Shown one piece after another: positions 8,848 through 17,099 of a DNA stretch of 64,000 nt. Under the pieces are notes generated by a model, which had not been told where the DNA came from, did no database searches, and was given only the letters and a program-made list of their open reading frames with translations. Within the stretch, counting starts at the first letter, position 1. Each line of letters starts with the position of its first letter. A program made the position numbers and the translations under genes. The DNA is from Microbacterium testaceum StLB037 (GTDB lineage Bacteria > Actinomycetota > Actinomycetes > Actinomycetales > Microbacteriaceae), in the NCBI RefSeq assembly GCF_900104345.1, contig NZ_FNJN01000005.1:1-64000 (forward strand). Direction: 5' to 3'.

Positions 8848-8869
8848 TATAGTAGGGAACGTTCCCTGC
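8848..8869 (+). promoter_or_regulatory. -10 element with overlapping LacI-family operator
   Basis: TATAGT at 8848-8853 is followed directly by the 18-base GTAGGGAACGTTCCCTGC (8852-8869), which differs from the 6799 palindrome at one position. TCGACT at 8826-8831, 16 bases upstream, could be the -35. The operator covers the promoter of the downstream 2H phosphoesterase gene. A small GACTC/GAGTC hairpin at 8828-8841 lies after the LacI stop. Confidence 0.75.
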
Positions 8870-8885
8870 GCCGAAGGAGTTTTGC

Positions 8886-9539
8886 ATGAGTGTCGCAATC
8901 GACGGGTTCACCTACGGTGTCTACCTCCGGCCGGACCCCCTCACATGTCGAGCTGTCGTCGACTTTACGGATCTCCTCAAGAAGCAGTTCGGGATTGTGT
9001 CCGCGGCCGCATTCCCGCCGCACGCGACTCTGGCTGGCGCTGTTCCGAGTGACGCCGACGAGGCTGACCTTATCGATGCACTGGACCCCGTCTTGCGCTC
9101 CGCAGCGCCCATCGCCGTCCACAACTCCGGCATCGCACGCCACAACATCGCCGTGACCTTCGACGTCGACAAGACAATCAGCGGAGCGAAAAACGACGCC
9201 ATCAAAGACCTCGCTGTTGCCGTCAACAGCGCCCTCGAGCCCTTCCGCGGACACGGCGAAGGCTTCCGCATGAAGCCCTTCGACGCAGACGGGTTTCGCG
9301 CCCATCTCTCCCTGGCATCTCATGACCTCGAAGAAACGCCTCACCTCCGCACTGAAGTCGAAGCCTTCCTCCGTGCACTCCCCCACACGGCTCCATCCGA
9401 CTTCATCGCCGACACCGTCACTCTTTTCCGCTTCCACAGCTCGGACTGGACGGCCAAGTGGTGGAAAGATCTCCGCTGGTGGCACCTGCGCTCCTGGACG
9501 CTCGGCAGCACCACCGAGGCGCCTTCGCAGTCAAACTGA
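8886..9539 (+). CDS. 2H phosphoesterase superfamily protein (2'-5' RNA ligase-like)
   Basis: Cytoplasmic protein of 217 residues with the two His-x-Thr/Ser motifs of the 2H superfamily: HATL near residue 42 (in PPHATLAGA) and HLSL near residue 141 (in FRAHLSLAS), about 100 residues apart as expected. Family members open or form 2',5' or cyclic phosphodiester bonds in RNA, nucleotides or sugar phosphates; the substrate here is unknown. Excellent AAGGAG before the ATG. The promoter is overlapped by the same LacI operator as the sugar/gal operon, which ties the enzyme to carbohydrate use rather than RNA repair. The C-terminus is Trp-rich (KWWKDLRWWHLRSW). Confidence 0.8.
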   Translation: MSVAIDGFTYGVYLRPDPLTCRAVVDFTDLLKKQFGIVSAAAFPPHATLAGAVPSDADEADLIDALDPVLRSAAPIAVHNSGIARHNIAVTFDVDKTISGAKNDAIKDLAVAVNSALEPFRGHGEGFRMKPFDADGFRAHLSLASHDLEETPHLRTEVEAFLRALPHTAPSDFIADTVTLFRFHSSDWTAKWWKDLRWWHLRSWTLGSTTEAPSQSN

Positions 9540-10033
9540 GCAGCCGGTCCATCCGCGGCCTGAGGCCGGCACTGTGGTCGCCGGCGAGACGTTAGGCGGC
9601 GAGCTCAGTTCGGCCGCCCCGTCAACGGGGCATGCGAGCATGTCGATCACCGGTCCCAGCTTCAGCTGCCCGGATATCCCAACCAGCGCACGCTTCAAAC
9701 ACACCCCTGGAGCGGCTGTATTCGCTGCTTATGCGCCCGGCTGCCAGCACATGCGGGCCCGGCGTCAGATCAATCGCGCAGCGCCTCTGAGCTACACCCG
9801 CCTGGGCGTCGCGGACGCATGCGTCGGCGGAGGTGCCGTCGCGTTCATCCCATGAGTCCGCGTCGGGGACTTTCAGGCATCGTAGCCCCGGCCTGGGGTA
9901 ACTCCGCTAACCCTCCCGAAGCTGGAACCTTGCACCCGCAGGCCGAGATCGCCCTCCCGACCGTCTACAAGGTGTCGCAACCATCACTGTCGCAAGTCCA
10001 CACCCTTGGACGGTGACGGCCCTTCTAGTCTCA
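9540..10033. other. Non-coding or decayed stretch between the 2H phosphoesterase and bioY
   Basis: About 490 bases with no start-plus-ribosome-site combination and no frame with convincing coding character. A short CGGCC-TGA-GGCCG hairpin lies about 20 bases after the upstream stop codon and could act as a weak terminator. The right end must contain the bioY promoter; TTGGAC followed 14 bases later by TAGTCT is the best candidate, at unusually short spacing. Confidence 0.4.
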
Positions 10034-10060
10034 TGAACACCGTTCAATGAACACCGTTCA
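10034..10060 (+). promoter_or_regulatory. Two tandem BioQ-like operator sites before bioY
   Basis: TGAACACCGTTCA occurs twice (10034-10046 and 10048-10060), one base apart. Each copy is an inverted repeat TGAAC-N3-GTTCA. In Corynebacterium and mycobacteria the TetR-type repressor BioQ binds a TGAAC-N3-GTTAC-type motif at biotin genes, so biotin-responsive repression is likely. The second site abuts the AGGAGG ribosome-binding site. Confidence 0.75.
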
Positions 10061-10070
10061 GGAGGCTCCT

Positions 10071-10667
10071 ATGTCATCCACGCTCGCCCCTCGGCTCTAC
10101 CTGGCAGACAGGTGGCCGCGCACCGCCGCACGAGACACCGCGCTCGTCCTCTCCGGAACACTCCTCATCACCCTGTCCGCGCTCATGACCATTCCACTCC
10201 CGTTCACGCCGGTACCGATAGCACTTTCGACATTCACCGTCTTTTTCGTCGGCGCAGCCCTGGGCTCGCTACGCGGAATGCTCAGCTCCCTTCTCTACCT
10301 CCTCCTCGGCGCCGCCGGCGCACCGGTCTTTTCGTATGGTCAATCGGGCGTCGCCTTCCCGACGTTCGGCTACATCGTCGGTTTCGTCGTCGCAGCCGCC
10401 GTCGTGGGTCGACTCGCGGGACAAGGAGCCGGCCGAAAAGTCATGTCCACCCTGCTCCTCGCATCCGTCGGCACCGTCATTCTTTACGTCTGCGGTGTCC
10501 CGTGGCTGGCCCTGTCGCTCGGCGTCGACCTGGGAATGGCCGTGATGCTCGGAGTCGTGCCTTTCGTCATCGGCGACGCCATCAAAATTCTGGCGCTGAG
10601 CGCAGTGCTACCCGGCGCCTGGAAGCTACTCGCCATGCTTGAAGACCACCACCGGGGCACGAAGTGA
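10071..10667 (+). CDS. bioY: Biotin transporter, substrate-specific S component BioY
   Basis: Integral membrane protein of 198 residues with about six hydrophobic segments that captures biotin. The BioY core is visible: PFTPVPIALSTFTVFFVGAALG followed by LLGAAGAPVF and GVAFPTFGYIVGF. BioY can act alone or with an energy-coupling AT module. The ATG at 10071, directly after AGGAGG, is preferred over the ATG at 10047, which lies inside the operator repeat. It overlaps bioB by four bases (GTGA). Confidence 0.93.
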   Translation: MSSTLAPRLYLADRWPRTAARDTALVLSGTLLITLSALMTIPLPFTPVPIALSTFTVFFVGAALGSLRGMLSSLLYLLLGAAGAPVFSYGQSGVAFPTFGYIVGFVVAAAVVGRLAGQGAGRKVMSTLLLASVGTVILYVCGVPWLALSLGVDLGMAVMLGVVPFVIGDAIKILALSAVLPGAWKLLAMLEDHHRGTK

Positions 10668-11728
10668 GTGACTTCGACACGCTGGTGGAACAAAGCCTCC
10701 GGGGGATCGCGCCTGCCCCCGCCGATGCCGTGAATATCCTTCGAACGCCGGACCCAGACGTGATAGACCTCGTCGCCGCCGTCAGTAAAATCCGACGGAC
10801 ATACTTTGGGAACCGGGTCAAATTGAACTACCTGGTCAACCTCAAGTCAGGACTCTGTCAGGAGAATTGCAATTACTGCTCCCAGGCGCTCGGTTCGACG
10901 TCGGCAATCCTGAAGTACTCCTGGCTGAGCGCCGAAGACGCTCTCGCACAGGCAACAGCTGGGGTGGAAGGTGGCGCCAGTCGCGTGTGCCTGGTCGCCA
11001 GCGGCCGCGGACCGCTCCCGCGCGACATCGACCGCGTCTGCGATATCACGTCGCAAATCCGTAACTCCCACCCCCACGTGGAAGTGTGCGCATGTTTAGG
11101 CCTTCTGCGTGCGGGTCAAGCAGAGCGCCTTGTATCCGCCGGAGCCTACGCGTACAACCACAACATCAACACGGCGGAGTCTTACCACCACGAGATTGTT
11201 CAAACACACACTTACGCGGACCGCATCAACACCATCACGCTGGCCGCCCAGGCAGGTCTTTCCGCATGCAGCGGTCTCATCGTGGGGATGGGAGAATCCA
11301 ACGAACAGATCGTCGAGGCCCTCGCCGCGCTCCGAGAGCTCGAGGTTGAATCGCTCCCCATCAACTTCCTCGTACCATTCGACGGCACTGTCATGGAAGG
11401 CCGCTGGCAGCTCACCCCCCTTCATTGCCTCCGCATCATCGCGCTTGCACGCCTCATTCACCCGGATGTCGAGATCCGTCTCGCCGGGGGCCGGGAACTG
11501 CACCTGCGCACTGCGCAGCCGCTGGCGCTGCACCTCGCCAATTCGATCTTCCTTGGCGACTACCTCACTGCGGAAGGGCAAGCAGCCGCGGCAGACCTTG
11601 AACTGATCCGAGACAACGGCTTCACGATCGAGAATCCGGTTACGCCGCAGGCACCACCGCGTTCGTACTTGACGACGATCGATATACGCGGGCGCGGTGC
11701 CGGCACCGCGATCCCGCCCAACGCATGA
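10664..11728 (+). CDS. bioB: Biotin synthase
   Basis: Radical SAM enzyme that inserts sulfur into dethiobiotin. The 354-residue protein has the cluster motif C65-x3-C69-x2-C72 (CQENCNYC) and three further Cys in the positions of the auxiliary cluster ligands (RVCLVA, VCACLG, SACSGL), plus the conserved Arg in IRLAGGRE. It starts with GTG overlapping the bioY stop, so the two are co-translated. bioA, bioD and bioF are absent from the window; the pairing of an importer with only the last enzyme would fit scavenging of biotin and dethiobiotin. Confidence 0.92.
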   Translation: MSDFDTLVEQSLRGIAPAPADAVNILRTPDPDVIDLVAAVSKIRRTYFGNRVKLNYLVNLKSGLCQENCNYCSQALGSTSAILKYSWLSAEDALAQATAGVEGGASRVCLVASGRGPLPRDIDRVCDITSQIRNSHPHVEVCACLGLLRAGQAERLVSAGAYAYNHNINTAESYHHEIVQTHTYADRINTITLAAQAGLSACSGLIVGMGESNEQIVEALAALRELEVESLPINFLVPFDGTVMEGRWQLTPLHCLRIIALARLIHPDVEIRLAGGRELHLRTAQPLALHLANSIFLGDYLTAEGQAAAADLELIRDNGFTIENPVTPQAPPRSYLTTIDIRGRGAGTAIPPNA

Positions 11729-11860
11729 CAGCAGGCCCCAGCAGTGAGCAACACCGACAGTTCGAGATGTGATTGACATCGCGAAAGGTCACCTCGTCGA
11801 CTGACCGGAGTGATGGCTAGACGACCGCCGAGCTCCAGCTCTGCCAGGTTGTCGAGATCC

Positions 11861-11891
11861 GTCGGCGGGGCGTGGGCCGCGCCCCGCCGAC
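11861..11891 (-). terminator. Terminator of the polysaccharide lyase gene
   Basis: Perfect 12-bp GC-rich stem (11861-11872 with 11880-11891, arm GTCGGCGGGGCG) and a 7-base loop, 15 bases beyond the lyase stop codon. It could also stop transcription from bioB in the other direction. Confidence 0.65.
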
Positions 11892-11906
11892 GAGGTCACT
11901 TCAGGT

Positions 11907-14750
11907 TCAGGCGGGTGTGAGTTTCAGGTAGTCGAGGAAGGCCCGATAACCGGAAGCGCTGCCGTTCTTTCCCGTCGTAGTCAGGCGCACAAGATAGCTC
12001 CCCGGCGCAGGGAACGTGTACGACCCGAAAAGCACGTCCTTTTGGTTGACGCTTGTTGTCCAGTACAGATCCTGAGGTGTACCTGCGTTCGTCCCATTGA
12101 CGGACAGCTGGTATATCCCGTTGGCCCCTGATCTGAACGCACGTGTCGTGAGGTCGTAGGTGCCCGCCTGCGGGACGTCGACACTGAACTCGACGTATTC
12201 ACCTACAGCGTTGTTGTTCAGTCCGAGTTTCTTGCCGCCGCTCGCGTTCGCGTCGGTGTAGGGCGTCACAGAACGGGAGAGCGTGTTGATCGGCAGAGAC
12301 TCTGCTTCATACACGCTCGGGACCGCAACCGGACCAGGATTGTCCTGCTGCGCGCCGCTCAGCGAGAACTTCACGTTGAAGTCCTTGCCGCCAGCGGCGT
12401 TGACATTGACCTTCACTTTCGCCGTGGGCGCGTACTGCAGCACCGTCACCTCGGGGTCGTTCGAGATGACGCCGGTCACGGCCCTGTCGAGCGTGAGGTA
12501 GATCTGTCCCGTGTTCTTCTGGGTCGGGTCCGCGACCGAGAGCTCGACGCTGTCGGCGCTCTCACTGACCATGACCGAGGCTTTCTTGTCAGAGGTGACG
12601 CCGCCGGCCGAGGTCGGCTCGTCTTTCCAGAAGTTGATCCCGGTCACTCCCAGTCCGTTTTCTCGCACGGCTTGGGCCGATTCCGAGTTAACCAAAATGT
12701 CGACGTCGGGGGTCGCGGCGTACTCTCCCACCTGCGCGCTCGTCTTATTCGGCAGCAAGACATACGAGTAGCCCGCACCGGTCGGATTCGCCCCGTGATC
12801 GAATGCAAGTGAGAGATAGTTCTTACTGATAGATGTGCTGTTCGCCCAGGCTGATGAAGAATTCAGCTGCTTCCAGGTGCCCGTGCGCTGTTCCCGAAGC
12901 GCATCAACCGTCGCCCCGCCAGGAAAGTAGTAGCCGACGTCGGACCCGGGGACGCTCCCGGCGAGGTGCATCGTGGTCACGTCCGTGACGACCTCAGACC
13001 ACCCCTGAGTCGAAGGCTCTGTCGCGCCATCCACCGTCAGCGTGTTGTCGCCGGCGTCGTTTAGCTTGCGGTTCTCGACGATGGTCTCGGTGTCGATCCC
13101 GTCTGTGCTCGTGATGCCCGCCCCGAGTGCGACCACCTCGTCGTCGAACATGAACCAGGACTTCTTCCCCTCGAGATTGCGACCGATGGGGTGCAGCTCC
13201 ATGCCCGTCACACCGTACTGACCCTGAATGCTCGCACCACCCACCCAGGACTTGTCCGTTCGCGTGTTCGGGGTCTGCGTGGTGTTCTTCAGCACGGTCG
13301 TCCCCGGCAAGCGATAGCTATCGACGGTGGGCCAGAAGTCGTCGTGGAACTGGCTGAGATCGTCGTTGTAGAGATAGGTCATGCCGTCCCCGGTGTGCCA
13401 CCCCTTATTGTTCTCTGAGTTGATCGACTCGAACGCGCCAATCCGACTCGACGCCATGCTGATACCGAAACCAAAGCCCGGGCGCAAATGCACGGTGCGG
13501 TCAATGCCCGTGAACTGCCGGTTGCTGACAAGCTCCTCACGCGGCGTTACCGAGACGTCGTCCAAGATCGCTTTCGCCGACACGATCAGATCTACGGGCG
13601 CTGCCGACAGGAACGTCTTGTCAACGTCGGACGCCAGCCATCCCTTGATCATGCTCTTAAATGCGAGGGCATCGGCAGGCGGCGCAACGGAGGACAGTCG
13701 GATGATCGATGACAGCACACTCACTGCGGCGTCGTCATCCTGAATCCCGTAGCGGCTCATCTCGCGACCTCGAACCATGTCCATGAGGTTGCCCTTATAG
13801 ATGAACGGCTCGTACGCGGAGTACACCCATTGAAACGCGTTGACGCTGTTCGGATCCGCCACGTCCCAACTCGACCCGTCCAGCACGTACATCAGGTCGG
13901 CGATGCCGGAGAGCAACGACGCCCCGTACCCGCCGTTGTAGGCGTAGGAGTTGTGTTGGACGAAGGATCCGTCCTGGTAGAAGCCGTCCCCGCTCCGCAC
14001 GTAGGGATAAAGAGCGCTCAGCCCGTCTCGGCCGGCCGCCACGCGGGCGGCGTCCTTGCCATTGATCCCCGAGATTGCGATGACCTGGCTCTCCCACAGT
14101 CGGTTTGCGCCCGACATGGCGACGGTCGGCTGGGCGTAGGCGATGGCAGCCAAGTAGTTGGAGATTTGTGTGCTGGTGAGCTCGTTGTACATCAGCGCGA
14201 TGATGTCGTTGAGCGCGAGCGGCGCTCCGATTTGCCAATGCCACCAGTTTTGATACATCTTTGCGCCGCTGTAGTAAACGCGAGAGTGCATCCAATCGAG
14301 TCCGTCGACGAGGTCTGTCTTCAGCTGAGCATTGCCCTGCAGCGTCGACCCGGCAGTGGTGTACGCGAGGGCCATATCTCGAAGGTGCTGGTAGGAGCGG
14401 GTCACGCTGGCCGAGTCGTTACCCAAGGGTGAGTCGTCCCAGAGCCGGTTGCGGTCAGCAACCTTCTTTAAGGAGTCCCAAGACGTTTGACCATCAGCGG
14501 TAATAGCCGCGACGCGGGACACGATGTCCGGGTCCGACGCGTTGTAGGACGCCCCGCCGGTCAACATCGTGACGTACTTCTGCCGGAGAGTGTCGAACTC
14601 CTCGGCCGCCGTGGAGGCGCTTGCAGTCACACCGAGGGCCGAAACAGGCATCGTGTGAGCGTGGGCGGCGGTTGGCACGAAGGCCGACGCGCCAGTGAAC
14701 ACTATGAGTGCGGTGGCAGCCGCCACCCTCGTTGTAGCAATCTTGAACAT
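11907..14750 (-). CDS. Secreted polysaccharide lyase family 8 (hyaluronate/chondroitin/xanthan lyase type) with C-terminal CBM
   Basis: Exported enzyme of 947 residues that should cleave a uronic-acid-containing polysaccharide by beta-elimination. A signal peptide ends at Ala-His-Ala. The alpha-barrel domain has the PL8 Asn region (NWWHWQIGAPLALND) and the catalytic His/Tyr block (DGSFVQHNSYAYNGGYG); large beta-sandwich domains follow. The last roughly 135 residues (from VYEAESLP to the end) look like a CBM35/CBM6-type carbohydrate-binding module. The ATG at 14750 follows AAAAGGA; the 60-base extension upstream is not coding-like. Whether the substrate is hyaluronan, chondroitin or xanthan cannot be decided from motifs. 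ROK kinase and ABC genes upstream suggest a dedicated uptake pathway. Confidence 0.88.
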   Translation of the reverse strand: MFKIATTRVAAATALIVFTGASAFVPTAAHAHTMPVSALGVTASASTAAEEFDTLRQKYVTMLTGGASYNASDPDIVSRVAAITADGQTSWDSLKKVADRNRLWDDSPLGNDSASVTRSYQHLRDMALAYTTAGSTLQGNAQLKTDLVDGLDWMHSRVYYSGAKMYQNWWHWQIGAPLALNDIIALMYNELTSTQISNYLAAIAYAQPTVAMSGANRLWESQVIAISGINGKDAARVAAGRDGLSALYPYVRSGDGFYQDGSFVQHNSYAYNGGYGASLLSGIADLMYVLDGSSWDVADPNSVNAFQWVYSAYEPFIYKGNLMDMVRGREMSRYGIQDDDAAVSVLSSIIRLSSVAPPADALAFKSMIKGWLASDVDKTFLSAAPVDLIVSAKAILDDVSVTPREELVSNRQFTGIDRTVHLRPGFGFGISMASSRIGAFESINSENNKGWHTGDGMTYLYNDDLSQFHDDFWPTVDSYRLPGTTVLKNTTQTPNTRTDKSWVGGASIQGQYGVTGMELHPIGRNLEGKKSWFMFDDEVVALGAGITSTDGIDTETIVENRKLNDAGDNTLTVDGATEPSTQGWSEVVTDVTTMHLAGSVPGSDVGYYFPGGATVDALREQRTGTWKQLNSSSAWANSTSISKNYLSLAFDHGANPTGAGYSYVLLPNKTSAQVGEYAATPDVDILVNSESAQAVRENGLGVTGINFWKDEPTSAGGVTSDKKASVMVSESADSVELSVADPTQKNTGQIYLTLDRAVTGVISNDPEVTVLQYAPTAKVKVNVNAAGGKDFNVKFSLSGAQQDNPGPVAVPSVYEAESLPINTLSRSVTPYTDANASGGKKLGLNNNAVGEYVEFSVDVPQAGTYDLTTRAFRSGANGIYQLSVNGTNAGTPQDLYWTTSVNQKDVLFGSYTFPAPGSYLVRLTTTGKNGSASGYRAFLDYLKLTPA

Positions 14751-15082
14751 CGTTGTCCTTTTCGTATTCGGTTGGGTGGAACGCTGACGACCATTTGTTC
14801 GTGGTGTCAACGCATCTTGAGACGGCGCCCGCTCTGTGAAGACCAGACCCCGATGTCGGTTACATGGGGTCCTCCGGCCTCACCGATAGGACGTTTCGTA
14901 AGCCCTCTTGCGACAGCGGTGCGGATCGTGGCCTGGTCGCCTGCCACCTGGGCGCCACCAAGCCGCTTCATGCCCACGGGATTGACGGTGTCGGAGTCGG
15001 AGGCGACGGGGACGGAACCACGGCCCGCGTTGCAGGTCTCGGCCTGCGCTGAGACCCGGTAGGGACGGTTAGTGATGGATCA
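14751..15082 (-). other. Promoter region of the lyase gene; no gene seen
   Basis: This 332-base gap between the ROK kinase stop and the lyase start must carry lyase expression signals, but I see no clear palindrome or -10/-35 pair. The frame after the ROK stop (TGATGA) stays open for about 88 codons on the minus strand but has no initiator with a ribosome site, so I do not call it a gene. Confidence 0.35.
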
Positions 15083-16042
15083 TCAGCGGGCCCCAAAAGG
15101 CAGCGGAGCATGTAAAGACTCGGTCCTGTGGGTCTGCTCCGCGGCTTCGCCGGCGAGCAAGAGAGCTCCGACGAGACCGGCCTCGCCGTCCAGAGCCGTC
15201 AATTCCACAGACAGGGATCGTGATGATCCGCGCGAACCCGGCGGGCCAACCCGTTTGGCTAGTTCCCATCGGATTGTCTCAATCAGACCGGAGGTCTTCA
15301 TGACACCACCTCCGAGCACCACCCGCTCAGAGCCGAAGCAGTAATACAGTGTGGCGATCAACTGCGCGATGTAGAACGCCGTCACGTCGAGGTCCTGTTT
15401 TGCGGACCGCAGCACACCAGTCTGTTGCAGTTCGAGGTTGCGAGCGGCGATGGCGGGACCCGATGCGAGTCCCTCGAGGCAATCGCCGTGAAAACGGCAC
15501 ACTCCTGCGAATGCGTCATCCGGATGGCGTTGTACGGGAATGTGCGCGGCCTCAGGCCACCCTGTCCCCACCATCAGTTCGCCGCGCTGCAACAACCCCA
15601 GTCCCACACCTGTTCCGATAGTGACGTACGCCAGATCACGCGCCCCCCTGAGCGCCCCACGCTGCGCCTCACCGTAAGCAGCACCTGCAACGTCCGTCGT
15701 GATCAAACAGGGAACACCGGGCAGAAGGTCTTGGACCGCTGCCAGCAGCGCAAATCCGTCCCAGCCGGTCTTCGGAGAAGTGGTAATTGCCCCATAGTTA
15801 GATGAGCTGCAGTCCAGGTCTAGTGGTCCGAATGCCGCGATACCCACGCCCCGGATGGCTCCCGCTAGTGGCGCCAAGAACTCAGCGATATCTGCCAGCA
15901 CCCTTTGCGGAGAACGGGTCGAGGTCGACCATCGTGCAACCTCAGCCGTGGGATCGCCCACCGCCCCCACCGCGCACAGCACTTTCGTGCCACCTGTCTC
16001 TAAACCCAGAATCAGGTTCTTTGGCGCAACTGGATCGGTCAT
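15083..16042 (-). CDS. ROK family sugar kinase (fructokinase-like)
   Basis: Cytoplasmic hexose kinase of 319 residues. It has the N-terminal phosphate motif (LGLETGGTKVLCAVG), the catalytic Asp region (ITTDVAGAAYGEAQ), the GTGVGLG loop, and the ROK zinc site with His in AAHIPV followed by CRFHGDCLEG. The Cys-x-Phe-His-x2-Cys-x-Glu-Gly pattern is that of ROK fructokinases (ScrK/Mak/GmuE group), so fructose or mannose is the likeliest substrate. It lies between the importer genes and the polysaccharide lyase, in line with phosphorylating a released sugar. Confidence 0.88.
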   Translation of the reverse strand: MTDPVAPKNLILGLETGGTKVLCAVGAVGDPTAEVARWSTSTRSPQRVLADIAEFLAPLAGAIRGVGIAAFGPLDLDCSSSNYGAITTSPKTGWDGFALLAAVQDLLPGVPCLITTDVAGAAYGEAQRGALRGARDLAYVTIGTGVGLGLLQRGELMVGTGWPEAAHIPVQRHPDDAFAGVCRFHGDCLEGLASGPAIAARNLELQQTGVLRSAKQDLDVTAFYIAQLIATLYYCFGSERVVLGGGVMKTSGLIETIRWELAKRVGPPGSRGSSRSLSVELTALDGEAGLVGALLLAGEAAEQTHRTESLHAPLPFGAR

Positions 16043-16196
16043 TTTTCATGTCCTTCTGGCTCTGACCCGATACCGGGTGCTGTTCCATCGCATGGGCGAG
16101 CGCCGCAGACCACATAGCTTGATACGCAGCTACCCGCAGTCGGGCTCATCAATTGGACCGGGCCGCCCACTCAGGCGAGTCCCTTGCATGTTCTCG

Positions 16197-16224
16197 TTCG
16201 GGGCGCGCCCCACCGCGCCCCGAA
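16197..16224 (-). terminator. Terminator after the transporter operon
   Basis: Perfect 11-bp stem (16197-16207 with 16214-16224, arm TTCGGGGCGCG) and 6-base loop, about 32 bases after the stop of the last permease gene. It separates the transport operon from the ROK kinase gene. A shorter ACCCG-ATAC-CGGGT repeat at 16065-16078 lies close to the ROK start and could be regulatory. Confidence 0.7.
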
Positions 16225-16256
16225 TCGACCTTCAACGTGCTACGCGGCTGGGCCGA

Positions 16257-17099
16257 TCAGCCTTTGAGCCCGGTTTGCGCTAGTCCTTCAACGAACTGAC
16301 GCTGAGCGAAAATGAAGACGATCAGAACCGGGACCGCGGTCATAGTCGCTGCGGCGAGCTGCACGTTCCACATCTGTCCGCCGTACGCATCCGTGTACCG
16401 CGTCAGTGCTTGCGGCAGTGTGAACAGTTCAGGGCTCTGTAGATAGACCGTCGGCTCCAGGTACAGATTCCACGTGTGCAGGAACGTAAAGATGGCCACG
16501 GCCCCGAGGGAGGCCTTCGCGAGCGGCATCGCGATGCGCCACCAAATCGCTGCCCTGTTAAGACCATCCAATCGTGCCGCTTCTTCTAGCTCAACCGGCA
16601 GCGTCACGAAGTACTGACGCATGATGAAGGTTGCCAGCACGCTGGGCGCGCCGAACGTCGACACCAGAAGGATCGGCCAGTGGGTGTTCACAAGGCCTAG
16701 CTGATTGAACATTTGGAAGAGCGGGACAATGGTGACTTCGGAGGGGACCAGCAACCCGATGAGCACGATGACGAACAGGAAGTTCGCCCCGGGGAACTTG
16801 ATCCGAGCGAAGGCGTAACCCGCCATCGCGGAGAAAGCCATCGTCGCGACCGTCACGACGACGGCGATGTACATGCTGTTCCAGTACTGCAGGAGGAACG
16901 GTTGCATGGTCAGTGCGTCGATGTACGGCTGGATCGTGGGGCTCTGCGGCCACAGCGTCGGTGGGAAAGAGAAGATCTCACCGATTGGCTTGAATGACGA
17001 GGTGATCATCCACCACGTCGGGAAGACGAAGGGGATCGCGAGGAGCGCCATCCCGACGTAGAAGAGGACCCTGAGGGCGGGTCGCCGCTCAGTTTTCAT
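16257..17099 (-). CDS. Carbohydrate ABC transporter permease, MalG-type
   Basis: Integral membrane subunit of a CUT1 sugar importer (280 residues, six spans). The EAA docking loop is LEEAARLDGLNRAAIWWRIAMP around residues 190-210. It overlaps the MalF-type partner by 11 bases and ends the operon just before a strong hairpin. The position next to a polysaccharide lyase suggests import of unsaturated oligosaccharides released outside the cell. Confidence 0.93.
   Translation of the reverse strand: MKTERRPALRVLFYVGMALLAIPFVFPTWWMITSSFKPIGEIFSFPPTLWPQSPTIQPYIDALTMQPFLLQYWNSMYIAVVVTVATMAFSAMAGYAFARIKFPGANFLFVIVLIGLLVPSEVTIVPLFQMFNQLGLVNTHWPILLVSTFGAPSVLATFIMRQYFVTLPVELEEAARLDGLNRAAIWWRIAMPLAKASLGAVAIFTFLHTWNLYLEPTVYLQSPELFTLPQALTRYTDAYGGQMWNVQLAAATMTAVPVLIVFIFAQRQFVEGLAQTGLKG

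Noticed and set aside
14816..15080. Frame that remains open after the ROK kinase stop codon
   Set aside because: No start codon with a ribosome-binding site, double stop at its beginning, and no family resemblance; treated as intergenic.
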